Positions 51,201 to 57,512 of a stretch of DNA of 64,000 nucleotides are shown here, piece by piece; within the stretch, counting starts at the first letter, position 1, and each line of letters opens with the position of its first letter. Source of the stretch: Protea cynaroides (taxonomy: Eukaryota; Streptophyta; Magnoliopsida; Proteales; Proteaceae); the NCBI GenBank assembly GCA_028583415.1, contig CM053267.1, positions 45,124,834 to 45,188,833 of the forward strand. Reading direction: 5' to 3'. Below the pieces are notes generated by a model. It saw nothing but the letters and a program-made list of their open reading frames with translations, made no database searches and was not told where the DNA came from. Made by a program: the position numbers and the translations under genes.

Positions 51201-54200
51201 AATGGTTCCGAATAAATGCAATGACTATTGAGGCAGCTGATGCGATAGTTAGCAAAACCGGCACCACGTGGTTGGCCTAGATACGCCAACGGAAAAGCAT
51301 GATTACTAGTACATTTAAGTCACGACGGTTCGTGAGGCGGTAATACGCTCAAACATGGACATGTGGACTGAAAACAGCTGGGAGCTCAAGGGAATCAGCA
51401 GAGAATAATCATTAAGCATAAATAGAGATCACTTTATTGACACGTGGCGAAAAGGCGCATTTTCCTATAGTAAAGTTGGCTCCTCAAGTCGAAACAACCT
51501 AGAGGAGACAAAAGGGTTCTGTTGGGGGAAAATACGACGAATAAGATCTGAACCATCCAAAGGCGATCGAGAGAGGCGCAGCAAGGGTTGCACATGTGGC
51601 ATCCATCAAAAAGGTCCATCTATGCGCCAGATAAAGTGAGGGACCCAACTCGATCCGTTTAGTGGGGATTCGATTCAACCCTCAGGCTTAATATCGGGGG
51701 GATTTGATGGCATTAATTGCGACAGACACGCATTAATTACGTTGTGATAAATGCTCATAAATGCAGACAAAAGCATTAAATGAGAAAAATGCTGACACGA
51801 CCCGCCACCTCACCTTGTCAAGAAGCGCCACGAAGAAGAAGATCCTAAAATCTACTCGAGAAAAAGGAAAGGACGGCCCCAAGTGACATGGACAGCAGGG
51901 TCGAAAAAGCTAGATATGGGAGATACGCCCCCAATTAAGGGTCGTAGACCCTCTTGTTGTACAAAATAGGGTGATGATGATATCAGAGGATGGGACAAGG
52001 TGGCCAGAGAATGGAAGCTTGCTCGACAAGCTTCACACTTGGCTTATAAATAGAAGAAGATAGCAAGGGAAAGAGGATCCAACTTTCACTCTCCAAAAGG
52101 TTGTACCGTTACTCTTTAAAATTCTCCCTAGAATCTACTGTTTATCATCTGTAAGTTCTAACTCACATACAACACTTAGCTTTCTCATTGTTATCTCTCC
52201 ATGAACTGGGAAGGAAGGTCTCACAGAACTCCTGTACCTCAGTCCCTTCTCTCTAAGGAGCTTGGGTATCTTATCCTTGAGTTCCATTATGCTTGTCCCG
52301 GACTATACTGACTTAGGCATTGGAATGGTCATGGGTAAAACTCACCCACCTCATTGCGTGTTTTTAGTCTACAGATACGTGGTAGCATCTAGTGCATCAG
52401 GAGAAATCCAGCGACAACCAAGACCACTATGACTGAGGTGGTGTCTTCTTCTTCTCATCAGATTACGAAGAAGAAACTGGAAGGACTTAACAATTTCCAG
52501 CAATGGCGGAAAATTGTTCAGTTAGTTTTGATGGGACGGGATCAACAGGATAACCTAACCAAACCCAAATCCAGTACCGATACTACTTGGGACGCTGTTG
52601 ATGCCCAGATCTTGGGCCAACTACTTAATTCTATAGACAATTATATTGTTGATCTTGTTACCCACAACAATACCAAGAATTGTGGGATTATTTAAATATC
52701 TTGTATTCTGATCACAATAATTTGTCCCGTATATATGAGCTGTCACAGGAATTCTATCGAGTGGATCAAAAAGATCACCTCTTCACCCAGTATTTTGCAG
52801 ACTTTAAACGGATGTATGAGGAACTTAATTCTCTACTTCCCATCAGTGCTGATGTACAAAAAATGCAAGAACAAATGGAACAGTTAGCCGTTATGAGCTT
52901 TTTAGGAGGTCTTGGACCCAAGTATGATGCAGTTCGTTCTCAGATTCTTGGTAGTGCCACCATGGCTTCTCTAGCAGATACTTTTTCTGGGGTGTTACAA
53001 GTATCTCGTGACATTACACGTGATACCCCACTAATGGGTAGTTCAGCCCTTGTTTCTCATCCGTCTGGCCATGGAATGGGTCCGAGTTCTTCTTTCGGTC
53101 ATGGTTATAACGGTGGTGCTAGTCATGGACAACCTTCTGGTGCATCATCTTCCTCGGACCCTTCTGGTCCGGCCTGCACTTGCCATCATTGTGGGAAGCC
53201 CGGTCATATTCAACACTTCTGTTGGAAGCTTCATGGCAAACCCCCTCAGCAGCTGTTTGCCAACTCTGCCGCTAGTTATGAAACTTCTGCTTCATCTGCA
53301 CCATCTATGGGCAAGATGGTCCAGATGACTGATGATGAATATAATCACTACAGTCAATATTAGACTAACCAACCCGCTTCGTCTTCTACTGCTACTTTTG
53401 TCCAAACAGGTAATGCAACTGTATGTCTCTCATCCTCTCGTCCCTGGATAATTAATTTGGATGCTTCCGATCACATGTTTAGGGTTTCGGGTATATTTTC
53501 CTCCTTTTGTCCCTCTACTTCCAGTGTCACTTTGGCTGATGGCTCTTCAGTCAAAGTCAATGGCACTCGTACTGTTCATCCCACGCCTTCTATATCTTTA
53601 TCTTCAGTTCTCCATTTACCTAAATTTCCTTTTAACTTATTATCTATCAGTAATCTTACTTCTGCTTACAACTGTTCTGTAACCTTTTTCCCTAACTCTT
53701 GTGTTTTTCTGGATCTTACAAAGAAGAGGACAATTGGTAAGAGCCAGGAAAAAGGGGAATTGTATTTACTTGAGGAGTCGCCATCTGTTGCCTGCTCAAG
53801 TGACTTGTCTCTACATCAACTTCATTGTCAGTTGGGCCATCCATCTCTCCAGAATTTGAAAAGACTTGATCCACGTTTTCTTTCTCTTTCTAGTCTAAAT
53901 TGTGAGTCCTGTCAATTTGGGAAGCTTCACTGTGTGAGTTATTCCCCTGGCATCAATAATTGGTTTACACACCCTTTTTCTTTAGTCCATTCTGACGTAT
54001 GGGGACCTTGTCCAATCCCGTCTACGTTAAAATTTCAATATTTTGTCACTTTTTTGGATGATTTTTCAAGAGTTACATTGATTTATTTAATAAAAAATCA
54101 TTCGAAATTATTTACTATCTTTCGAACTTTTGTTCAAGAAATTCAGATACAATTTCAAAAATCTATTTGAATTTTCCAAAGTGATAATGCTAAAGAATAT

Positions 54201-57200
54201 TTTTCACATTAGTTTTATCACTTTATGGCCAAACGAGGCATTATTCATCAATCTTCTTGTCCTAACACATCTCAACAGAATGGTGTTGCAGAATGGAAAA
54301 ATCGTCATTTGATGGAAGTTACTTAGTCCCTTCTCTTTGAAATGAAGGTGGCCAAACCAATTTGGGGAGATGCAGTTTAGATTGCATGTTACCTTATTAA
54401 TCGCATTTTGTCTTCTGTTTGGGGTGGTGGTATTCCCCACTCCTTGTTGTTTCCATCTGAACCGCTTTTTGTGCTCCCTCCCCGTGTCTTTGCCTGTGTT
54501 TGTTTTGTTCGAGATCATCATCCTAATCTATCTAAACTAGACCCTCGTGCTCTCAAATGTTTGTTCATCGGGTACTCTTGTACTCAAAAGGGCTATCGTT
54601 GCTACTCACCAAAATCCAAAAAGTATTATATCACCTCTGATGTGACCTTTTTTGAGTCCACCCCATATCCGGTTGGGTCCTTTATTGCTTCTGAATTGGA
54701 TGATGATCTCCCTATATACATTGTCCAACATTCTATTTCGCAGGTACCACCTCCACCGGTCTTCCAGCAGGTTTACCGATAACGTCCTCAGCTCAATCCA
54801 GCACCCCCGGCCTCCCTTGCACCTACTATATCTCCTTCGTCTGTAGATCCCATACCTGAGCTAAGTTCCTCTTCCTCTGATCTTGACATCCCTATTGCTC
54901 TTCATACGGAAGTTCAAAGTTGTACTCAACATCCGATTTCAAACTTCTTCTCTTCTTCTGGTTTCTCTACTTCCTTTCATTCTTGTCTAACCACTATTGA
55001 GAGTCACCCCCTTCCCAAGTTTATTGTAGAGGCATTATCTAGTCCTAGTTAGAGGACAGCTATGGAAGAGGAAATATTGGCTTTGGAAGTCAATTATACA
55101 TGGGATCGTGTGCCCCTCCCTGCAGGCAAGTCTACTATTGGTTTTCGGTGGGTATATGAGGTCAAGGTCAACCCCGATGGGGCCCTTGCTCGTTTAAACG
55201 CACACCAGTTCGCCAAGGGATATGCACAGGTATATGGTGTTGATTATTTGGATACCTTTTCTCCGGTGGCCAAGCTTTCTTCTGTTCACATCTTGGTCTC
55301 TTTTGCTGCTTCCCATCACTGGCCGCTACACCAGTTACATGTGAAGAATACTTTCTTGCATGGTGACCTCCATGAGGAGGTTTTTATGGAGCAACCACCT
55401 GGTTTTGTTGTTCAGGGGGAGTGTGTATGGTATGTAAACTGAAAAAGTCATTATATGGGCTGAAGCAATCTCCTCGGGCATGGTTTGATCGTTTCACAAA
55501 TATTGTTCTCCGCTTTGGCTTATCCCGATGTGATAGTGATCACTCAATGTTTTATCGACATTCTTCTAGAACAAGAAGGATTTTTCTTATCGTCTATGTT
55601 GACGACATAGTAATTATAAGAGATGACAGTATGGGTATTGACAGCTTAAAGGCTCATTTGCAGCAACAGTTTCAAAACAAAGATCTCGATTGCTTGAAAT
55701 ATTTTTTTGGAGTTGAGTTGGCTCAGTCACAGAAAGGTATTTCTCTTTCTTCGAGGAAATACATTATAGATTTACTCACTGAGACAGGACTATTAGGGTC
55801 GAAACCTGTGAATACCCCAATGGATCCTAATGTCAAAATTACCTTTAATGAGGGTGATATTCTGTCTGACCCTGAGAAGTATCGTCAACTGGTTGGGAAA
55901 CTAAATTATCTTACTGTGACTCGTCTGGATTTGGCTTTTCCAGTTAGTGTGGCAAGTCAATTTCTATCCACTCCGACGCCTCATTGAAAAGTTGTTACTC
56001 GTATTTGCGATATCTCAAGAAGGCTCCTAGACGTGGTCTTTTGTATACTGATCATGGACATTAACGAATTGAGGGTTTTTCAGATGTTGATTGAGTTGGT
56101 TCTCTCATTGATCAACAATCTACTACTGGATATTGCACTTTTCTTTGTGAAAATTTGGTATCCTGGAGGAGCAAGAAACAGACTGTAGTCCCTCGGTCCA
56201 GTGCAAAGTCCAAGTATTGTGCTATGGCACATGTCACATGTGAGCTGATGTGGGTCAAGCAGTTATTGACCGAACTTGGTTTTCCACACATGTCTTCCAT
56301 GCAAGTATGGTGTGAACAACCAAGCCACCATTTAAATTGCTTCCAACCCTGTATTCCATGAGCGAACTAAGCACATTGACTATCATTTTGTACGCAGCAA
56401 GGAATTATTTCTACCAATCATGTTCGTACAAGAGAGCAACTAGCCAATGTGTTCACGAAATCTCTAGGGTGTGGGAGAATTGATTATATTTGTAACAAGC
56501 TGGGTATGAATGATATATATGCTCCAGCTTGAAGGGTAATGTTAGACTTATCAAGTCAAGGGAGGCTGCTGCCCATGTGCAAGCAGCCCAATAGCCTCTT
56601 AGTCAAAGACCCTCTCCTTCTAGGTAGTTTTCTCTATTAATGTTATTACCCCTTTGGATTGTATCCTATGAATATAAATATTGAGTGCATTGGGCAGTCC
56701 ACGACATAAGTGTGACTCTCATAGTTACAAAATTCATTCTCTCTTCTCTCTCCCTTTTCTCTTTATTTACACATGCTATGGAATGTTTCAACTAGAACTT
56801 CCCAATACGAACCAACAGAACATATTTAAACAAATCTTTCAGAAACCTACATCTAAGAGCAGTGCTTTCTATTTTTTTTTTTTTTTTTTGGCGGGGGGGG
56901 GGGGTGGGAGATTGTCTGACAACCACAACACTCCCTTGACCCAAAAGAATCAACAAACAATATTTTTTGGTGTATGCATGCTCATTAGTGGTCATTACTG
57001 GTAAGAATCATAGAAATATACCAAAGGATGGCCACCTGATATTCTCAATATGCATGTTTAGGAAAAAAAAATAATAAACATACAAAGTTCTTACCAAGAC
57101 AGAAAAAAGATTTAAGAATTAAATTTGAATCGTTTTCAAGGATTTCATTGAAAAATGAGACACTCAACTGCATCTTTGCCATTTTGTCAGAATCACCACT

Positions 57201-57491
57201 GGAAGAAAATTTTCCAAGCTTGACATCCATGTTTTCTTCTTCCTCCTCTTCTTCCTCTTCTTTCGTTATTCCAGCAGTTGCTGCAGCTGATGGAGCCACC
57301 AGGCCCACCGACATTGATGGGTCGGTGGGCCGAATGTTGACAACGGGGTCATCATCTTGACCATCAATAGGGACAGCCAACGTGGCAGCAAGAGTTTGAG
57401 TTTCAGTCACATCAGTGGCAACAGGGGAGTCAGGAGGCAAGTCTTGCTGTTCTTCAAAGGCCACCTCAAATGGATCCTTTGATTGCTTCAT
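14553..57491 (-). CDS. TAF11: TAF11, TFIID subunit, giant gene with TE-filled introns
   Basis: The coding sequence joins four exons on the minus strand: 57491-57169, 30510-30423, 15012-14913 and 14680-14553. It is 639 bases, predicting 212 residues, close to the length I recall for plant TAF11. Intron phases 2, 0 and 1 agree at every junction. The N-terminal half is acidic and disordered (an uninterrupted Glu run near residue 78). The C-terminal half is the TAF11 histone fold: ILSQFTEEQMSRYESF (exon 2), PMTIVVSGIAKMFIGELIE (exon 3), GPIRPCHIREAYRRLKLEGK (exon 4), ending SVPRLFR. TAF11 pairs with TAF13 in TFIID and supports TBP and TFIIA binding at RNA polymerase II promoters. Introns 1 and 2 (26,658 and 15,410 bases) are packed with transposons. 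Intron 3 is 232 bases with a GC donor. All exon frames are intact, so the gene looks functional despite spanning 43 kb. Confidence 0.9.
14913..15012 (-). CDS. TAF11: TAF11 exon 3
   Basis: A 100-base exon follows acceptor GTGCAG, encodes LLASITGSPKISVPMTIVV and continues through the central histone-fold helix to GELIET. The donor is GC (CAG|GCATGT), not GT. The leftover G joins exon 4's GA to make Gly where many plant homologues, as I recall, have Ala. Confidence 0.87.
15327..17154 (-). mobile_element. tandem TRIM array LTR-INT-LTR-INT-LTR
   Basis: Three LTRs (15327-15611, 15972-16460, 16834-17154) alternate with two short internal domains (15612-15971, 16461-16833). Read on the minus strand, LTRs run TGTTAGTGTAAT...TTGTTACA. 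Each internal domain starts with an initiator-Met-type primer site TGGTATCAGAGCA (16821-16833; a variant at 15959-15971) and ends with a polypurine tract next to the following LTR. There is no coding capacity. The whole array is flanked by 'aagtc' (15322-15326) and 'atgtc' (17155-17159), a 4/5 target duplication, so it behaves as one insertion with one extra LTR-INT unit. It lies in TAF11 intron 2, same strand as TAF11. Confidence 0.85.
16216..16370. mobile_element. hAT-type MITE with perfect 18-bp TIRs
   Basis: The 155-bp element begins CATAGTTGTCAAGGCGTC and ends with its exact reverse complement. It is flanked by a perfect 8-bp duplication ATACTAAT (16208-16215 and 16371-16378), the size typical of hAT. 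The interior is GC-rich 'aaggcgacc/cctaggcg' sequence. It sits only in the middle LTR of the TRIM array. Confidence 0.92.
17160..20400. other. TAF11 intron 2 stretch without recognised elements
   Basis: This is AT-rich, non-coding sequence with a (CT)n tract at about 17990-18012 and T-rich stretches. No LTR ends, TIRs or coding frames of known type were found. Short open frames here show no family resemblance. Confidence 0.4.
20404..20880. mobile_element. partial MITE of the TAGTTGTCAAGGC family with homopolymers
   Basis: 'atatagttgtcaaggcaatc' at 20404 matches the TIR of the 16216 and 21001 elements, but no opposite TIR was found. The following sequence contains C, A and G runs (20500-20550) and CAG/GAA-rich low complexity (20580-20720). 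Confidence 0.35.
21001..21353. mobile_element. hAT-type MITE, 353 bp
   Basis: It starts TATAGTTGTCAAAGCATC and ends CACCTTGACAACTATG. It is flanked by a perfect 8-bp duplication TATTACAC (20993-21000 and 21354-21361). It is a longer, more diverged relative of the 16216-16370 element and includes a poly-A run near 21200-21222. Confidence 0.88.
21633..24966. mobile_element. non-autonomous hAT element A, interrupted by an LTR element
   Basis: The left end is CAAGGTTCAAAATCTC; the right end read inward is CGTGGTTTAAAACCTCG. Flanks are CCTACAAC (21625-21632) and CCTGCAAC (24967-24974), 7/8 matching. Its right half (24488-24966) is an inverted match to hAT element D at 36631-37298, e.g. 'caccatgtgtgatt', 'gggtgtaaacccaaac'. 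The LTR element at 21742-24487 splits it. Confidence 0.75.
21742..24487 (+). mobile_element. non-autonomous LTR retrotransposon, 2.7 kb
   Basis: The 5' LTR is 21742-22080 and the 3' LTR 24161-24487. Both contain 'taacgatatg', 'aactatcggtgct' and 'tctttgattataaataaagg' and end TTACA. A primer site TGGTATCAAAGCGG starts at 22081 and a polypurine tract TGAGGGGGAG ends at 24160. A TATA box TATAAATA is at 21966-21973. The 2.1 kb interior has no reverse transcriptase or integrase. Its start and end resemble the TRIM internal domains at 15612-16833, so the two families are related. Flanks 'gggga' and 'agggc' are a poor target duplication match. It lies antisense to TAF11. Confidence 0.8.
24975..25863. 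mobile_element. non-autonomous hAT element B, 889 bp
   Basis: Ends are CAAGGTTTAAAATCTCGG and CAAGATTTTATTCCATG. A perfect 8-bp duplication CCTGCAAC lies at 24967-24974 and 25864-25871. The left copy also serves as the right flank of element A, so the two abut. Its right half (25385-25863) matches the right end of the hAT element carrying a BED finger at 43500-45067. Confidence 0.88.
27217..27238. repeat. (AT)n microsatellite
   Basis: A run of about eleven AT units inside the solo LTR. Confidence 0.9.
27375..27960. repeat. AT-rich minisatellite array, ~20-45 bp units
   Basis: Imperfect units built from 'tactgattttaatagtgatttt' (shown in part) and 'tttagactgttttacat' repeat about fifteen times within the LTR. 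The array has probably expanded by slippage. Confidence 0.8.
28814..29553. mobile_element. Tourist/Harbinger-like element with GGT core
   Basis: The 740-bp element has ends GGGCCCATTTGATAA and TTATCAAACAGGCTC, near-complementary and of the GGGCCTGTTTG type seen in Tourist MITEs. A 3-bp duplication GTA lies on each side (28811-28813, 29554-29556). The related LTR at 8570-11340 has the uninterrupted target at 8851-8869 (read on plus, 'catcctctacgcttatcc'), which proves insertion. A 400-bp GGT-rich tract fills the middle. Confidence 0.78.
28945..29350. repeat. (GGT/TGG)n low-complexity tract
   Basis: Nearly pure TGG/GGT with interspersed GGC and AGT. Poly-Gly/Val/Trp or poly-Pro/His/Thr frames across it are not genes. 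The G-rich strand could form G-quadruplexes. Confidence 0.95.
30423..30510 (-). CDS. TAF11: TAF11 exon 2
   Basis: An 88-base exon lies between acceptor TTTCAG and donor GTGTGC. One base completes the Gln codon from exon 1, then 29 codons encode TILSQFTEEQMSRYESFRRS and a Lys-rich end. This is the start of the TAF11 histone fold. It sits 26.7 kb from exon 1 and is easily missed because it is short. Confidence 0.88.
30511..32196. other. TAF11 intron 1, native 3' portion
   Basis: This part of the intron predates the copia insertion. It holds C-runs (30758-30768, 30865-30875), T- and A-rich tracts and a degenerate palindrome 'gttcatgtgaac' at about 30773-30784 resembling the solo-LTR palindromes. 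No coding potential was seen. Confidence 0.5.
32197..32491 (+). repeat. copia 5' LTR with internal 44-bp duplication
   Basis: It is 295 bp against 232 bp for the 3' LTR. A 44-bp segment beginning 'gctgcccatgtgcaagcag' is present twice (32225-32268, 32269-32312) but once in the 3' LTR. Confidence 0.88.
32492..32507 (+). other. copia primer binding site
   Basis: TGATATCAGAGCAAGG directly follows the 5' LTR and is one base off the usual TGGTATCAGAGC complement of initiator Met tRNA. Confidence 0.8.
32737..33647 (+). mobile_element. solo LTR (family S), plus orientation, in copia leader
   Basis: The element runs TGATGCAGTCC...TTTGCCATCA, 911 bp, with perfect duplication GTTAT (32732-32736, 33648-33652). 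It is the inverted partner of 9770-10650; both share 'gttgagtctcataggttgtg' and 'gcgataccattaagtgctg'. It interrupts the copia untranslated leader. Confidence 0.9.
32829..32875. promoter_or_regulatory. paired G-box palindromes in solo LTR
   Basis: CACTGTTCACGTGAACAGTG at 32829-32848 and a second 20-bp palindrome at 32856-32875 share the same ACTGTTCACGTGAACAGT core. They are in the order expected for the inverted copy at 10512-10560. Confidence 0.6.
33891..33916 (+). pseudogene. first eight codons of copia gag, cut by gypsy insertion
   Basis: ATG at 33891 reads MAEYSEFK, then the gypsy LTR begins at 33917. The frame resumes at 52425 after the gypsy 3' LTR, passing into ACT ATG ACT GAG in the same phase. 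The gypsy element therefore landed inside gag. Confidence 0.75.
33917..34829 (+). repeat. gypsy 5' LTR
   Basis: It aligns along its length with 51520-52419. Differences include an extra 'actcacatcaaacagcc' near 34275 and loss of the TATA box (TATTAATA near 34458, against TATAAATA at 52045-52052 in the 3' LTR). Confidence 0.9.
34830..34850 (+). other. gypsy primer binding site
   Basis: TTAGCGCCCACCGTAGGGC directly follows the 5' LTR and resembles the GGCGCC-type primer sites of Tat/Athila elements. Confidence 0.6.
34945..36600 (+). pseudogene. gypsy gag
   Basis: It starts MAPPRRAKSAYNL at 34945, stops at 35115, and continues in another frame at 35522-36589. The retrotransposon gag domain is clear (GWYDGKTDPEQHLDNFKV, then CRTFPSTLRDAGRTWFNNLP). 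A degenerate zinc knuckle CAHHQDYGNYTNNCHHL sits near the C-terminus, the Tat-type CX2H form. A stop at 36587-36589 breaks the link to protease. Confidence 0.85.
36631..37298. mobile_element. non-autonomous hAT element D in gypsy
   Basis: The 668-bp element has ends CATAGTTTTAAATCTCGG and CGAGATTTCGAACTATG. A perfect 8-bp duplication CCTCCAGC lies at 36623-36630 and 37299-37306. A minisatellite of 'catttctcgacattttcgac' units lies at about 36728-36810. It separates gag from protease. The interior is an inverted match to the right half of element A. Confidence 0.93.
37708..37995 (+). pseudogene. gypsy protease
   Basis: The retropepsin active site DTGS is at 37834-37845, within 'RILVDTGSSVDILYYDTF'. 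The frame stops at 37995; similarity continues at 38011 (MHLNYMVVDTRSSHNAILG). Confidence 0.85.
38011..39180 (+). pseudogene. gypsy reverse transcriptase
   Basis: Fragments in different frames include 'MPFGLKNAGATYRRLVNKVF' and the catalytic YVDD at 38944-38955, then 'KCAFGIHSGKFLGFMVSQRG'. Stops and frameshifts at about 38376, 38640 and 38760 break the palm domain. Confidence 0.88.
39200..40159 (+). pseudogene. gypsy RNase H region
   Basis: Broken frames give the first RNase H-like part (39300-39640) and a second one starting MYVDGFSNKKEAGARIVL at 39832 with 'TNNVAEYKALIAGH'. Two RNase H modules are a known Tat feature. Stops occur throughout. Confidence 0.75.
40160..41430 (+). pseudogene. 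gypsy integrase, catalytic Glu replaced by Lys
   Basis: The HHCC zinc-binding domain is recognisable (HEGICGAHQCGRTM ... CEPCQ, 40487-40612). The core follows in shifted frames: 'TDNGPQFSS' near 40830, then 'HPEANGHTKVTN', where the position of the usual catalytic Glu is Lys (codon AAG at 40935-40937). Confidence 0.85.
41628..41960. repeat. minisatellite in gypsy, ~45-bp units
   Basis: About six imperfect copies of 'tctgcctaagggcctgtcga' followed by 'accaa(g/a)taagaa' occur between integrase and the antisense ORF. A larger phrase 'agtctttgacttgag(g/a)ctcgcaaatatc' also occurs twice (41606, 41810). Confidence 0.8.
42213..43290 (-). pseudogene. gypsy antisense ORF, C-terminal coiled-coil part
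   Basis: The minus-strand frames show a charged, heptad-like region (NRDNAIQERDSAFREREIATK, part shown, about 43200-43270), continue in broken frames through Glu/Leu-rich sequence, and end with MTEETKKAPSTPAPNTRALM at 42683-42213. The position between pol and 3' LTR, in antisense, matches the additional ORF of Tat elements. The N-terminal part lies at 50217-50783, beyond the LINE/hAT composite. Confidence 0.6.
43500..45067 (-). mobile_element. hAT element C, right end plus transposase N-terminus
   Basis: The right end GAGATTTTATTCCATG at 45052-45067 and sequence to 44570 match hAT element B (25385-25863). A minus-strand ORF at 44044-43502 encodes a BED-type zinc finger: CNFCGKKLQSGGITRLKQHL then a Cys, typical of plant hAT transposases. 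The catalytic RNase H-fold and dimerisation parts are missing and no left TIR was found. An AT-rich duplicated leader ('aacaaccgaaattgaaatctgaaacc', in part) repeats at 44240, 44395 and 44565. It is the likely source family of elements A, B and D. Confidence 0.75.
45072..46445 (+). pseudogene. LINE ORF1 with CCHC zinc knuckle
   Basis: In frame with 45450-46448, the sequence 'GNPLFSDRCMQAQSRLGFA' and 'ELPDFIHIRSSEKNWWKES' precede an intact CX2CX4HX4C knuckle (CTLCKTFGHATVAC, 45258-45299). This is the layout of plant L1 ORF1 (DUF4283-type plus zinc knuckle). A long Ser/Pro-rich linker follows. Stops are at about 45168 and 45340. Confidence 0.75.
46434..50070 (+). pseudogene. LINE ORF2: endonuclease, reverse transcriptase, zf-RVT
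   Basis: The endonuclease starts with the motif WNIRGLN, whose Trp codon is now TAG (46446-46448). 'KLDRVLIN' ends the domain near 47036. Reverse transcriptase motifs are KTDLQKAYD (48165-48191), GIRQGCPMSPLFF (about 48340) and FADDIMIF (48491-48514). The C-terminal part has 'LSYAGRLELVRSVMQSS' and the zf-RVT-like 'FTLWRAMTLSLPTSSLLHDR ... CGLCWDAEEDIKHLFFDYPFS' (49553-49760). The frame is broken at 47047, 47485 and 48470, among others. Confidence 0.88.
50217..50783 (-). pseudogene. gypsy antisense ORF, N-terminal Transposase_28-like part
   Basis: The minus-strand frame 50783-50469 contains FPGHSVVYEILGNYGLAPTQ and LLPNSW. These fit the 'putative gypsy type transposon' domain (PF04195, from memory), whose hallmark is a ...YDLAPgQLhPNsW-type motif. 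'WKERFFFASVRRGYTP' continues to the LINE insertion at 50217. The ORF is thus split from its C-terminal half at 42213-43290 by about 6.9 kb of inserted DNA. Confidence 0.6.
50987..51168 (-). promoter_or_regulatory. antisense promoter and leader of the gypsy extra ORF
   Basis: On the minus strand TATAAATA (51168-51161) is followed by a C/T-rich leader ('cttcttcttctttgtcg' type) and a consensus splice donor GTAAGT (50992-50987). The spacing suggests a start near 51135 and a first exon of about 140 bases. It reads in the same direction as TAF11. Confidence 0.5.
51520..52419 (+). repeat. gypsy 3' LTR
   Basis: It runs TGTTGGGGGAAAATACG...CGACAACC with TATA box TATAAATA at 52045-52052, followed by AAGAC and the resumed copia gag frame. 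Confidence 0.9.
52425..53363 (+). pseudogene. copia gag
   Basis: 'LEGLNNFQQWRKIVQLVLMG' (52470-52535) and the UBN2-type region 'LWDYLNILYSDHN ... RIYELSQEFYRV' form the capsid part. The CCHC knuckle (CHHCGKPGHIQHFC) is at 53181-53222. A frame break near 52680-52695 separates the two halves. A stop TAG follows at 53361-53363. Confidence 0.88.
53430..54780 (+). pseudogene. copia protease and integrase
   Basis: The protease site normally reads DSGAS; here it is NLDAS (about 53451-53466), so the catalytic Asp is lost. The pre-integrase zinc domain (LHCQLGHPSLQNLKRL ... CESCQFGK) and core follow: Asp in 'HSDVWGPCP', Asp in 'SDNAKEYFSH' (about 54178) and Glu in 'NGVAEWKNRHL' (about 54280). Stops are at 54170, 54210, 54325 and 54378. 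Confidence 0.88.
55062..55987 (+). pseudogene. copia reverse transcriptase
   Basis: 'TIGFRWVYEVKVNPDGALAR', then 'GVDYLDTFSPVAKLSSVH', a frameshift near 55430, then 'KKSLYGLKQSPRAWFDRF' and the catalytic YVDD at 55595-55606. 'KYRQLVGKLNYLTVTRLDLA' ends the domain. Except for the frameshift it is well preserved. Confidence 0.92.
55988..56470 (+). pseudogene. copia RNase H
   Basis: 'LVSWRSKKQTVVPRSSAKSK' with 'CAMAHVTCELMWVKQLLTEL' (56152-56280) is the RNase H domain, but 'SSAKSKY' replaces the usual S(S/T)AEAEY, losing a catalytic Glu. C-terminal pieces 'IASNPVFHERTKHI' and 'REQLANVFTKSL' follow in shifted frames to 56465. Confidence 0.85.
56540..56771 (+). repeat. copia 3' LTR
   Basis: It runs TGTTAGACTTATCAAGTC...TTTATTTACA, 232 bp, preceded by a purine tract 'gaaggg' and followed by the CATGC duplication. 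Confidence 0.9.
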
Positions 57492-57512
57492 TCGTACCCC
57501 TTGACTGCTGTC
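57169..57512 (-). CDS. TAF11: TAF11 exon 1 (coding 57491-57169)
   Basis: The ATG at 57491 starts MKQSKDPFEVAFEEQ; the exon ends ...DKMAKM plus CA, before the donor GTTGAG (intron base 1 at 57168). An upstream acceptor, AG at 57513-57514, fits a leader intron, giving seven in-frame codons before the ATG. The exon encodes the acidic tail including nine or so consecutive Glu. Phase 2 at the donor matches exon 2. Confidence 0.85.

Larger units (their letters stand above)
33917..52419 (+). mobile_element. Ty3/gypsy retrotransposon, Tat-type, with nested insertions
   Basis: The LTRs are 33917-34829 and 51520-52419 (TGYTGGGG...CGACAAC[A/C]). Target duplication is AAGAT (33912-33916) and AAGAC (52420-52424), 4/5. 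The order is gag, protease, reverse transcriptase, RNase H, integrase, then an antisense ORF before the 3' LTR, the arrangement described for the Tat lineage. It is interrupted by a hAT element (36631-37298) and a LINE/hAT composite (about 43300-50216). Its own length is about 11 kb. All domains carry stops or frameshifts. It is antisense to TAF11. Confidence 0.9.
32197..56771 (+). mobile_element. Ty1/copia retrotransposon hosting nested insertions
   Basis: The 5' LTR is 32197-32491 and the 3' LTR 56540-56771, both TGTTAGACTTAT...TTATTTACA. The element is flanked by a perfect CATGC duplication (32192-32196, 56772-56776). The primer site TGATATCAGAGC follows the 5' LTR. A TATA box TATAAATA is at 32395-32402 (3' LTR 56673-56680). 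Its body is cut by a solo LTR (32737-33647) and a gypsy element (33917-52419). Without them it is about 5.1 kb, normal for copia. It lies antisense in TAF11 intron 1. Frameshifts, stops and altered active-site residues make it inactive. Confidence 0.92.

Noticed and set aside
50982..51267. Ser/Leu-rich minus-strand frames as genes
   Set aside because: They overlap the C/T-rich leader after a TATA box and read better as untranslated leader.
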